Below are positions 1 through 7,354 of a DNA stretch of 64,000 nt, one piece after another (position 1 is the first letter of the stretch; every line of letters begins with the position of its first letter). The notes under the pieces are model-generated. The model saw only the letters and a list, made by a program, of their open reading frames with translations, made no database searches and was not told where the DNA came from. Source of the stretch: Vicinamibacterales bacterium (GTDB lineage: Bacteria; Acidobacteriota; Vicinamibacteria; Vicinamibacterales; JAMQPK01); the NCBI GenBank assembly GCA_023717525.1, contig JAMQPK010000220.1, positions 35,026 through 99,025 of the forward strand, written 5' to 3'. Made by a program: the position numbers and the translations under genes.

Positions 1-1
1 C

Positions 2-898
2 ATTCGTTCGGCCGTTCTCGCCGCTGTGCTTCTCGCAGGACTGTTGATGCCCCGGGGCGCATCCGCCCAGGACAGCATCGCGGTGGCGCGAGACCTCTAT
101 GCATCGGCGGCGTATGAGGACGCGCTGGCCGTCCTCAGCAGAATCGACCCGAGCGCCCGTCCAGATCGCCTCGCGGTGAATCAGTACAAGTCGTTCTGTC
201 TTGTTGCACTAAGGCGCACGGCGGAGGCCGAGCAGGCGATCGAGGCCGTGCTTTCGGACGAGCCTTCGTATAACCCCTCGGTCAGCGACGCATCGCCTCG
301 GCTGCTCTCGATGTTTGCCAGCGTTCGGCAGCGTGTCCTGCCGTCGATTGCGCAGCAGCGCTACGCCCATGCGAAGGCCGCCTTCGATCGCGGGGAATTT
401 GCCGTAGCCGCGGCCGAGTTCGACCAGGTGCTGAAGGTTCTCGAAGATGTCGATCTTGCCGAAGCTGCCCGGCGCCCGCCGTTGTCTGATATTCGCACCC
501 TGACGGTCGGGTTTCGCGACCTGAGCGCCCGTGCGGCAGCCCCGCCGCCTCCTCCTGCGGCTCCGCCCGTTGAAGTGCCCGTGGCTCCGCCCCCGGCTGT
601 CGCGGTTCCCTTGCGCGTCTACAACACGGGCGAATTGAATGTCATGCCACCGGCCATCCTTCGTCAGGATCTGCCGTCCCTGCCCCGCGATGTCGTCTTT
701 CGCGGACAAGGCGTGCTCGAAGTCGTCATCAACGAAGCCGGCCTGGTTGAATCGGCCACGATGAGGACGCCGATTGATCCGCGCTACGACCGCCTGGTTT
801 TGGCGGCAACGAGAAACTGGAAGTACGAGCCCGCCACCGTCGTCGGAAAGCCGGTGAAGTTTCGAAAAATCATCGGCGTGAGGACAAAATCAGACTAG
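2..898 (+). CDS. TonB C-terminal-domain protein with signal peptide (5' end outside window)
   Basis: The frame is open to the left window edge, and the first visible residues (RSAVLAAVLLAGLL, then ASAQ) look like the hydrophobic core and cleavage site of a signal peptide. The real start therefore probably lies just upstream, and the GTG at 26 is only the first start codon in view. After the signal comes a helical, TPR-like region of about 160 residues, a proline-rich linker (PPPPPAAPP), and a C-terminal domain resembling the TonB C-terminal fold (GVLEVVINEAGLVESA, then a WKYEPA motif). Proteins of this form are periplasmic or envelope-associated. There is no evident TonB-type N-terminal membrane anchor, so energy transduction is not implied. 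The stop codon overlaps the stop of the convergent permease gene. Confidence 0.75.
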   Translation: MRSAVLAAVLLAGLLMPRGASAQDSIAVARDLYASAAYEDALAVLSRIDPSARPDRLAVNQYKSFCLVALRRTAEAEQAIEAVLSDEPSYNPSVSDASPRLLSMFASVRQRVLPSIAQQRYAHAKAAFDRGEFAVAAAEFDQVLKVLEDVDLAEAARRPPLSDIRTLTVGFRDLSARAAAPPPPPAAPPVEVPVAPPPAVAVPLRVYNTGELNVMPPAILRQDLPSLPRDVVFRGQGVLEVVINEAGLVESATMRTPIDPRYDRLVLAATRNWKYEPATVVGKPVKFRKIIGVRTKSD

Positions 899-2217
899 GC
901 GAGCCGTTTCCAGAGGTGGTGGATCGGAAATCCCGCCGCGGCGATCGCCAGGCCGTAGAGCGGCGAGTAGTTGCCGACCGCAATCTCGCCCCAGAGGATC
1001 GCGGCTAGCCCGATCGCTGTTCCTACGACGAAGCAGAGCGGCACCCACGGATAAGCTGGGGTTCTGTACGGTCTTGCCGCATCCGGCATCGTGCGTCGCA
1101 GTACGAAAACCGCCGCCACCGCCGCAATGAGCGCTGTCCATTCGACCACCACGAAGAACGTCGTCAGCGTGTCGAAGTCTCTCAGCACAAAGATCATGGC
1201 GATCGCCGCGGTGCCCTGAACCAGCAGCGCCGCCCAGGGCGTGGCCCAGCGGGGATGTACGTTTCCCAGAAACGAAAACGTCAAGCCATCACGGGCCATC
1301 GCATAGGCGACACGTGGCTTGGCGAGAAAGCCACCATTCAGTGCACCGAACACGCTCGTCATGATGGCAAGCAGGATGAGCGTCCCGCTGAACGGGCCGG
1401 CGATCGACGTCATCACCGTGCGCGCGATGGCTTCCTTCTGCTGCGCCATCACATCGACCGGCATCATGTAGAAGTAGGCCAGGTTGGCGCCTATATAGAG
1501 CGTGACGATCGCCAGCATCCCGGCGATGATGATCCGTTTCATCAGCCGCTCAGGAGCGATGACCTCTCCGGCGATCATGCTGACGGCGATCCAGCCGTCG
1601 TAGGTGAAGATCACCGAAGCCATTGCGCGGCCGAGGCCTTCACCCTGCACGGGCCCACCGGTGATCAGGTTGGACGCGCTGCCGTGTCCCAGCAGAAATG
1701 CCCCACCGATAATCGCCACGAGCGCGGTCACCTTGATCGCCGTGCACACACTGCCGACCGCGGCACCCACCTGAGCGCCGAGCAGATTGACGACCGTCAG
1801 CGTGACGAGGGCGGTGATGGCAATGCCCTGGACAGCGAACGGTCCCGGGCTGGTACCAAGCAGGTTCAGCAGAAATTCTGCGAAAACAATCGAGAGCGCG
1901 GCAGCGTTGGCTGGGGTCGTCACGACGACGTAGAGCCAGCCGAAGACGAACGCGGCCGCGTCGCCATAGGCCTCGCGGAGGAAAACGTAGACACCGCCGG
2001 GACGCGGCAATAGCGAACTGAGCTCTGCCACTGTAAGCGCGCCGCAGGTGCTAATCAGCCCAAAGGCCGTCCATAGGCCCATGATGACGAGCGGGTTCGG
2101 AACGAGGCCCGCAATGGTGGGAGGTTTACGGAAGATACCGCTGCCTATCGTGATGCCGACGATAAGGGCCGTTCCGCCCCAGAACCCGATGACTCTCCGG
2201 AGGTCTGTTCCCGTCAT
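895..2217 (-). CDS. APC-superfamily amino acid permease
   Basis: A polytopic membrane protein of about 440 residues and roughly 12 hydrophobic segments. Near the N-terminus it carries the APC signature GITIGSGIF, which forms part of the substrate site in LAT/APC permeases. The family moves amino acids or related amines across the inner membrane, as uniporter, antiporter or proton symporter. I chose the ATG at 2217 (MTGTDLRRVIGF). A longer reading to 2274 would run into the divergent gene at 2259 and adds residues unlike the family. Substrate cannot be read from sequence, but a divergently placed operon for a PLP enzyme and RidA makes an amino acid or amino sugar acid plausible (inference). 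Confidence 0.85.
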   Translation of the reverse strand: MTGTDLRRVIGFWGGTALIVGITIGSGIFRKPPTIAGLVPNPLVIMGLWTAFGLISTCGALTVAELSSLLPRPGGVYVFLREAYGDAAAFVFGWLYVVVTTPANAAALSIVFAEFLLNLLGTSPGPFAVQGIAITALVTLTVVNLLGAQVGAAVGSVCTAIKVTALVAIIGGAFLLGHGSASNLITGGPVQGEGLGRAMASVIFTYDGWIAVSMIAGEVIAPERLMKRIIIAGMLAIVTLYIGANLAYFYMMPVDVMAQQKEAIARTVMTSIAGPFSGTLILLAIMTSVFGALNGGFLAKPRVAYAMARDGLTFSFLGNVHPRWATPWAALLVQGTAAIAMIFVLRDFDTLTTFFVVVEWTALIAAVAAVFVLRRTMPDAARPYRTPAYPWVPLCFVVGTAIGLAAILWGEIAVGNYSPLYGLAIAAAGFPIHHLWKRLA

Positions 2218-2227
2218 GAAATTGGAG

Positions 2228-2233
2228 TATATT
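2228..2233 (+). promoter_or_regulatory. Possible -10 element for the PLP enzyme operon
   Basis: TATATT lies 25 bases before the GTG start at 2259, leaving room for a short leader with the Shine-Dalgarno sequence. The -35 region (about 2205-2210) is a poor match, so this is a weak prediction. Confidence 0.3.
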
Positions 2234-2246
2234 CGCGCCTCAAACC

Positions 2247-2254
2247 AAGGAGGG
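2247..2254 (+). promoter_or_regulatory. Strong ribosome binding site deciding a GTG start
   Basis: AAGGAGGG with four bases before the GTG at 2259 fixes the start of the PLP enzyme gene and supports shortening the divergent permease gene to 2217. Confidence 0.8.
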
Positions 2255-2258
2255 CCTC

Positions 2259-3821
2259 GTGAGCGAGCGATCACTCAGCCGCCGCGACCTGCTTCGCGGA
2301 GGAAGGGACGTGGGCGGCCTGCTGGCGTTGTCTGCGCTGCCACTCGAAGCGGCTCAGACGGCTCTTCGCAGTGCGCCAGACGTTTACCAGTCGATCGGCG
2401 TCCGGCCGCTCATAAACGCCCGCGGCACGTTCACGATCATCAGCGGCTCGCTCATGCTGCCCGAGGTCCGCGCCGCCATGGACGCGGCCGCGAAACACTA
2501 CGTGCACCTGGACGAACTGGCGGAAGCGGTCGGCGCTCGGCTCGCCGTGCTCACGAAGGCCGAATGGGGCCTCGTGACGGCAGGCTGCAGCGCGGGCCTG
2601 ACGCTTGCCACGGCCGCCTGTGTCGCCGGCGGCAACCCCGACCTCCACATCCGCGTACCGAATCTGGCGGGCTTCCCCAGGGACGAAGTCATCATCCCGA
2701 AGCATTCCCGCAACGTGTACGACGCGGCCCTGCGAACAGTCGGGGTCCGTGTGATCGAGGTCGAGACCGTTGCCGAGCTCGAGTCGGCGCTCGGCCCGCG
2801 CACCGCGATGATCTACATCATGGCGAGCCCGCGCGTCGACGCGAGTCCGCTCAACTTGAAGGCGATGGCTGCGATCGCGCAATCGAGAGGAGTCCCGATT
2901 CTCGTCGACGCGGCGGCGGAAGTTCTGACGATCCCCAACGTGCACCTCCAGAATGGCGCGTCGCTCGTGGGTTACAGCGGCGGCAAGTGCTTGCGCGGCC
3001 CGCAGACCGCTGGTTTGCTGCTCGGCCGAAAGGATCTCGTGAAGGCCGCATGGGTTCACAGCGCCCCGCATCACGGGCCCGGCCGTGCGCTGAAAGTCGG
3101 AAAAGAGGAAGCCATCGGGATGCTGATGGCCGTCGAGATGTGGGTCAAGCGGGATCACGACGCGGAATGGAAGCAGTGGACGTCAATGCTCGACCACGTT
3201 GACGGCCGCATGCGTCAAATTGCCGGCGTGACGACGGTGGTCAGCCAGCCGAATGGTCTTTCCAATCGGACACCGTCGCTGCGGGTGCTCTGGGATCCCG
3301 CGGTCCGCGGACTCACGAGCGATGCCGTCGTGCGCACGCTGCTCGAGACCGAACCTCGAATCGCAACGGCTGGAACACGGCAGGACAAGCTGAGCGGAGT
3401 GTCCATCACGCCCTACATGATGTCCCCTGGAGACGAGAAGATCGTCGCCGATCGTTTGGCTGCCGTGCTCTCGGCGGGCCGGCCTTCTAGCGTGTCTGCC
3501 CGATCGTCGGCGCCGGTCGCCGATGTTACCGGCCGATGGGACGTGCGCATCGACTACGCGGCAGCTCGATCGACGCACACCCTCTACTTACGGCAGCGTG
3601 GCAGCGACATCGATGGCTCCCACCAGGGCGAGTTCATCACCCGCGACGTGTCGGGCACGATCGACGGCGACGCCATCCGGCTCCGCAGCGCATTCAGCGA
3701 GGAGCACGGCGATGCGATTACGTTCGTCTTTACGGGAAAATTGACTGGCAGCGCGATGTCCGGGGCGCTGGACATGGGCGAGTATCTCGGCGCCACGTGG
3801 ACGGCCACGCGACGGGGATGA
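2259..3821 (+). CDS. Tat-exported SelA-like PLP-dependent enzyme with C-terminal beta domain
   Basis: 520 residues. The N-terminus has a twin-arginine signal (LSRRDLLRGG followed by a hydrophobic stretch), so a folded PLP enzyme is probably exported to the periplasm. Residues about 40-410 match the SelA-like/aminotransferase fold related to D-glucosaminate-type ammonia-lyases: a VDAAAE aspartate (about D217) for the pyridine nitrogen and SGGKCLRGPQ with the likely PLP lysine K243. Residues about 420-520 form an extra beta-rich, lipocalin-like domain (GRWDVRIDY, then LYLRQRGSDIDG) that these enzymes usually lack. It is first in an operon: its stop overlaps the ATG of the amidohydrolase, and RidA follows. 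RidA proteins hydrolyse the enamine/imine products of PLP lyases, so an exported ammonia-lyase reaction is a reasonable guess. The substrate is unknown. Confidence 0.85.
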   Translation: MSERSLSRRDLLRGGRDVGGLLALSALPLEAAQTALRSAPDVYQSIGVRPLINARGTFTIISGSLMLPEVRAAMDAAAKHYVHLDELAEAVGARLAVLTKAEWGLVTAGCSAGLTLATAACVAGGNPDLHIRVPNLAGFPRDEVIIPKHSRNVYDAALRTVGVRVIEVETVAELESALGPRTAMIYIMASPRVDASPLNLKAMAAIAQSRGVPILVDAAAEVLTIPNVHLQNGASLVGYSGGKCLRGPQTAGLLLGRKDLVKAAWVHSAPHHGPGRALKVGKEEAIGMLMAVEMWVKRDHDAEWKQWTSMLDHVDGRMRQIAGVTTVVSQPNGLSNRTPSLRVLWDPAVRGLTSDAVVRTLLETEPRIATAGTRQDKLSGVSITPYMMSPGDEKIVADRLAAVLSAGRPSSVSARSSAPVADVTGRWDVRIDYAAARSTHTLYLRQRGSDIDGSHQGEFITRDVSGTIDGDAIRLRSAFSEEHGDAITFVFTGKLTGSAMSGALDMGEYLGATWTATRRG

Positions 3822-5074
3822 TCGTCGATCGTCGATCGTCCATCGTCCATCGTCGATCGTCCATCGTCGTGGTGATCGGCATGCTTGCGCTTGCCGCAAC
3901 GCTGCCGGCGGCAGCGCCGAAGTACGACCTTGTACTGCGCGGCGGACATGTGATCGACCCGCGCAACGGGATCAGCGGCATCCGCGATGTCGCGGTGGCT
4001 GGCCGGACAATCGCCAGTGTGGCGGCCAGCATCAGCCCCGCCGATGCGTCGAAGGTGATTGATGTCTCGGGTTTGTATGTGGTCCCCGGCCTGGTCGACA
4101 TCCACACGCACGTCTATGCCGGGACGGGGGAGAAGGATTCCTACGCCGGCGACCTCAGCGTTTACCCGGACACGTTTGCGCTGCGTTCGGGTGTCACAAC
4201 CGTTGCCGATGCCGGTAGTTCTGGCTGGCGGAACTTCGAAGACTTCAAACAGCGCATCATTGATCGCTCGACGACGCGCGTCCTGGCGTTTCTCAACATC
4301 GTCGGCCAGGGAATGCGCGGCGGCAAGTTCGAGCAGGATCTCGGCGACATGATGGTGCAACCGGCTGCCGATATGGCTCGGCGGTATCCTGGCGTCATCA
4401 TCGGCATCAAGACCGCGCACTACTCAGGGCCGGAGTGGACGCCGGTCGACCACGCTGTCGAGGCCGGCACCCTTGCCGGTGTTCCCGTGATGGTCGATTT
4501 CGGCGCGAACAAGCCCGAGCGTCCGGTTGCCGATCTGTTGACGATGAAACTGCGGCCTGGCGACATCTATACTCATGTGTTTTCGGGATTACGCGGCGAG
4601 CTCGACGGCGCGGGACGCCTCAACCCGGGGCTGGCTGCGGGGCGGAAACGCGGTGTGCTGTTTGATTTGGGGCACGGTGCTCGAAGCTTCAGGTGGGACG
4701 TTGCCCAGGCGGCCATGAAGGAACAGTTTCTGCCGGACACGATTTCCACGGACCTGCATCTGGAGAGCATGAACGGCGCAATGAAGGACGTGTTGAACGT
4801 GATGAGCAAGTGTCTCGTGCTCGGGCTGACGGTCGATCAGATCGTGCAGCGCGCGACCTGGAACGCCGCGCGCGCGATCAAGCAGGACGGTCTGGGGCAC
4901 TTGTCCCCTGGCGCCGGCGCCGACATCGCGGTGCTCCGATTGGAACGCGGAAGCGTCGGGTTGCCCGATGCGTACGGCAGCAGGCTCGAAGGGGCTGGGC
5001 GCTTTCTGAACGAGCTGACGGTACGGGATGGGAAGATTGTCTACGATCTCAACGGCATTGCCATCAGGAGGTGA
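3818..5074 (+). CDS. Amidohydrolase/deacetylase-family metallohydrolase with repeat-encoded N-terminus
   Basis: 418 residues from the ATG at 3818, which overlaps the upstream stop (ATGA). The body is a metal-dependent amidohydrolase: VDIHTHVY with metal ligands H96 and H98, later histidines, and a STDLH aspartate near the C-terminal end of the barrel. It resembles the EF_0837-type deacetylases that accompany SelA-like PLP enzymes. The N-terminus is odd: seven tandem 7-bp units directly after the ATG encode IVDRRSSIVHRRSSIV, followed by a hydrophobic signal-like segment (IGMLALAATLPAAA). Because seven is not a multiple of three, a change in repeat number would shift the frame. A GTG just after the repeat could serve as an alternative start. 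It probably acts with the PLP enzyme on an N-acyl amino or sugar acid (inference). Confidence 0.82.
   Translation: MIVDRRSSIVHRRSSIVVVIGMLALAATLPAAAPKYDLVLRGGHVIDPRNGISGIRDVAVAGRTIASVAASISPADASKVIDVSGLYVVPGLVDIHTHVYAGTGEKDSYAGDLSVYPDTFALRSGVTTVADAGSSGWRNFEDFKQRIIDRSTTRVLAFLNIVGQGMRGGKFEQDLGDMMVQPAADMARRYPGVIIGIKTAHYSGPEWTPVDHAVEAGTLAGVPVMVDFGANKPERPVADLLTMKLRPGDIYTHVFSGLRGELDGAGRLNPGLAAGRKRGVLFDLGHGARSFRWDVAQAAMKEQFLPDTISTDLHLESMNGAMKDVLNVMSKCLVLGLTVDQIVQRATWNAARAIKQDGLGHLSPGAGADIAVLRLERGSVGLPDAYGSRLEGAGRFLNELTVRDGKIVYDLNGIAIRR
3821..3869 (+). repeat. Heptameric short tandem repeat, 7 units of ATCGTC(G/C)
   Basis: Seven uninterrupted 7-bp units (ATCGTCG or ATCGTCC) begin immediately after the ATG of the amidohydrolase and are read as part of its N-terminus. 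The reverse complement of the same unit occurs in the tract at 10976-11052. Confidence 0.9.
5066..5074 (+). promoter_or_regulatory. RBS for the RidA gene inside the preceding coding end
   Basis: AGGAGGTGA forms the last codons and stop of the amidohydrolase gene and lies directly before the ATG at 5076, indicating translational coupling. Confidence 0.7.
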
Positions 5075-5075
5075 C

Positions 5076-5546
5076 ATGAAGAAGTCGAATCGACGAAAGT
5101 TCCTCGCGCAGACGTCTGCGGTTGCCGCGGCTGTTGCGCTGCCCTCACGGGCTCAGGCGCAGGCGCGTCCCGCGGGCGCCCCAGCGAAAAAAGTTCATTG
5201 GAGCGGCGGCAAGCCACCTGCGAAGACGCCGTTGTTCAGCGGTGTCGTGTCGTACGGCAACCTTGTGTTCGTGTCCGGCATCGGCGCGCATTTCGAAGGA
5301 GACATCAAGGCGCACACCAAGCATGTGCTCGACGAGATTCAAAAGGCGCTGGAGTCGGTCGGATCATCAATGGAAAAAGTGTTGAAGGTGAATGTGTACC
5401 TGAACGACTTGAAGGACTACGCGGGGATGAACGAGATGTTCCTGGGCCGCTTCGGCCCCGAGCCTGGCGTCCGGACGACGATCGCGGCAGCCGGCGGAAT
5501 ACCCGGAAACTCCCTCGTCGAGATCGATTGCATCGCATGCCTCTGA
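5076..5546 (+). CDS. RidA/YjgF-family enamine/imine deaminase with Tat signal
   Basis: 156 residues. The first ~28 are a twin-arginine-type signal (SNRRKFLAQTSAVAAAVA, ending SRAQA), which is unusual because RidA proteins are normally cytosolic. The rest is a RidA domain: LFSGVVSYGNLVFVSG, the helix with HVLDEIQKALESVG, and GVRTTIAAAG with the arginine (about R133) that in the family binds the carboxylate of the imine substrate. RidA hydrolyses reactive 2-aminoacrylate-like intermediates released by PLP enzymes, which fits the Tat-exported PLP enzyme two genes upstream. Its end overlaps the start of the peroxiredoxin gene by ten bases. Confidence 0.85.
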   Translation: MKKSNRRKFLAQTSAVAAAVALPSRAQAQARPAGAPAKKVHWSGGKPPAKTPLFSGVVSYGNLVFVSGIGAHFEGDIKAHTKHVLDEIQKALESVGSSMEKVLKVNVYLNDLKDYAGMNEMFLGRFGPEPGVRTTIAAAGGIPGNSLVEIDCIACL

Positions 5547-6004
5547 TCGAGCCAGGGAAAAAAGCACCGGCCTTCGCGCTGAAGGATCAGCGGGGCAAAA
5601 CCCGCAAGCTCGCCGACTATGCAGGGCGACCGGTGATTCTGTACTTCTATCCGAAGGACGACACGCCAGGCTGCACGAAGCAGGCTTGCGCGTTTCAAGA
5701 CAATCTGCCGCGATTCAAGGCGAGCAAGGCCGCGGTGCTTGGTGTGAGCATCCTCGACGAAGCCAGCAAAGCGCGGTTCGCCGAGAAGTACAAACTATCG
5801 TTCCCGCTACTGGCCGACGACGATCACGCCGTGGCGGAGAAGTACGGCGTCTGGCAGCAAAAATCGCTGTACGGCCGCTCGTTCATGGGCAACGTACGAA
5901 CGACGTATCTGATTGGCGGCGATGGAAAAATTGCGAAACGCTGGGACAAGGTGAAAGTTGACGGCCACGCAGACGAGGTGCTCGAGGCCGTCAACGCGAT
6001 CTAG
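5537..6004 (+). CDS. bcp: Thioredoxin-dependent peroxiredoxin, Bcp/PrxQ type
   Basis: 155 residues from the ATG at 5537, inside the end of the RidA gene. The sequence PKDDTPGCTKQAC holds the peroxidatic cysteine C46 and the nearby resolving cysteine C51, the arrangement of Bcp/PrxQ enzymes that reduce peroxides with thioredoxin. GNVRTTYLIGGDGKI is the usual C-terminal strand motif. There is no signal peptide, so unlike the preceding operon members it should be cytosolic. It is the last gene of the run starting at 2259 and converges on rpoZ. Confidence 0.9.
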   Translation: MPLIEPGKKAPAFALKDQRGKTRKLADYAGRPVILYFYPKDDTPGCTKQACAFQDNLPRFKASKAAVLGVSILDEASKARFAEKYKLSFPLLADDDHAVAEKYGVWQQKSLYGRSFMGNVRTTYLIGGDGKIAKRWDKVKVDGHADEVLEAVNAI

Positions 6005-6007
6005 GTC

Positions 6008-6199
6008 TTACTCGATGACGATCTTTGCGACGGCGGGCAGGCGGTCGACCTTGCCTGCCACGATTTCCATCTGAGCGAGCGTCGTTTTCTTGTGATCGCC
6101 GGCGACGCGCGGGATGCAGCCGCGCACGAGCTGCTGGGTTCTCAGGACGGCAATAGAGACGAATTCGAACGCATTGGACGTCGCCGATCTATTGATCAC
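6008..6199 (-). CDS. rpoZ: RNA polymerase omega subunit (short)
   Basis: 63 residues from a GTG. The segment NAFEFVSIAVLRTQQL, then KKTTLAQMEIVAGKV, matches the conserved core of omega/Rpb6: the NRFxLV helix, the basic RxRQL segment and the KTTVIALxEIxxGKI helix. Omega is a small RNA polymerase subunit that helps fold and hold beta-prime. The protein is shorter than the E. coli omega (91 residues), lacking the C-terminal tail, but the core is complete. It stands alone between the convergent peroxiredoxin and the divergent esterase genes, not behind gmk as in many bacteria. Confidence 0.85.
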   Translation of the reverse strand: MINRSATSNAFEFVSIAVLRTQQLVRGCIPRVAGDHKKTTLAQMEIVAGKVDRLPAVAKIVIE

Positions 6200-6205
6200 T
6201 GATGG

Positions 6206-6211
6206 CTCCCT
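6206..6211 (-). promoter_or_regulatory. RBS supporting the GTG start of rpoZ
   Basis: AGGGAG on the minus strand, six bases before the GTG at 6199. It supports this small gene and its non-ATG start. Confidence 0.6.
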
Positions 6212-6296
6212 ATCTTGGCTTCAATGAGGGCTGGAACCTGGCCCGGGCGAGACCGGGGATTGAGGGCAGAGCTCAGGAAAGCGAGTAAGACTCAAG

Positions 6297-6302
6297 TATA
6301 CT
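6297..6302 (+). promoter_or_regulatory. Possible -10 element within a short palindrome
   Basis: TATACT lies 26 bases before the ATG at 6329 and is contained in the palindrome AAGTATACTT (6294-6303). No good -35 is present, so it is either a weak promoter or an operator-like site. Confidence 0.3.
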
Positions 6303-6328
6303 TCGATATCCCGAGACGGAGCAGCATC

Positions 6329-7339
6329 ATGAAGACGCGAACGACACCGTACGCCTGGGCCGTCGCCTGCACGGTTGCAGCCACCCTTGCCGCCGTGTCG
6401 AGCGGGTTGTCTTCGCAGGGGCTCCAAGGCCCGAATCCCGACACGTCGTACCACCTTGGCCCCGATTCGCTCCCACAGGACGGTGTGCCAAAAGGGGAAA
6501 TTCGCGGCCCGTTCAGCCTGTCCAGCCAGGCGTATCCGGGAACGCAGCATACGTATTGGGTCTACGTCCCGGCGCAGTATCGATCTTCCGTGCCGGCGAG
6601 CCTGATGATTTTTCAGGACGGGCAGGCGTTCAAGAACCCGGACGGAAATCTTCGCGCGCACAACGTGATGGACAACCTGATTTACCGGCGCGAGATACCA
6701 GTGATGATCGGCGTGTTCATCAATCCCGGCCGCCGGCCCGACCAGCCGGAGCCCACGCCGCAGAACTGGGGCGATCGCGACACCAACCGTCCGACCGAAT
6801 ACAACACGCTCGATGACAAGTATGCGCGGGTCATTGTCGATGAGCTCATGCCCGTGCTGCATAAGGACTTCAACATCTCGAACGATCCGGAGCGTCACGG
6901 CATCGGAGGCGCCAGCTCTGGCGCCATCGCCGCGTTTACGGTCGCGTGGCAGCGTCCCAACGATTTTCGCAAAGTGCTGAGCATCGTCGGCAGCTTCGTG
7001 AATCTGCGCGGTGGCCACGCGTATGCCGACATCGTCCAGGAGAGCGAGAAGAAGCCCATCCGGATCTATTTGCAGGACGGCCGGAACGACAATCGAGGTA
7101 CGGGGCGCGGCGGCGAGTACGACGAGACACGCGACTGGTTCCTTCAGAACGTGCGCCTCATGAAGGCGCTGACCGGCAAGGGCTACGACGTGAACTACTC
7201 GTGGGGACTGAATCGCCACGACCAGGCGATGGGCGGTGCTATTCTGCCGGACATGATGCGCTGGTTGTGGCGCGATCATCCGGTTTCTGTGGATGCGAAC
7301 GACGCTGTCGAGCGGTCGTTCAATGAACCTGGCAAATAA
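6329..7339 (+). CDS. Secreted alpha/beta-hydrolase, esterase D / enterochelin-esterase-like
   Basis: 336 residues from the ATG at 6329, preceded by GGAG at seven bases. A signal peptide ([20 protein letters not shown]) directs it out of the cytoplasm. The body is of the putative esterase family (Fes/EstD-like): a [11 protein letters not shown] strand, [15 protein letters not shown], and the nucleophile elbow GASSG with the likely catalytic serine S196. A DGRNDNRG loop and the late [11 protein letters not shown] histidine complete a plausible Ser-Asp-His triad. Related proteins hydrolyse carboxyl esters; the substrate here is unknown. It is followed after 15 bases by the quinoprotein dehydrogenase and may be cotranscribed with it. 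Confidence 0.82.
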   Translation: MKTRTTPYAWAVACTVAATLAAVSSGLSSQGLQGPNPDTSYHLGPDSLPQDGVPKGEIRGPFSLSSQAYPGTQHTYWVYVPAQYRSSVPASLMIFQDGQAFKNPDGNLRAHNVMDNLIYRREIPVMIGVFINPGRRPDQPEPTPQNWGDRDTNRPTEYNTLDDKYARVIVDELMPVLHKDFNISNDPERHGIGGASSGAIAAFTVAWQRPNDFRKVLSIVGSFVNLRGGHAYADIVQESEKKPIRIYLQDGRNDNRGTGRGGEYDETRDWFLQNVRLMKALTGKGYDVNYSWGLNRHDQAMGGAILPDMMRWLWRDHPVSVDANDAVERSFNEPGK

Positions 7340-7354
7340 CGAACGGGAGAACTT

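Noticed and set aside
1255-2013. 252-residue open frame on the plus strand
   Set aside because: It is opposite the APC permease, has a composition rich in Arg, His and Asp typical of antisense frames in high-GC DNA, and has no RBS.
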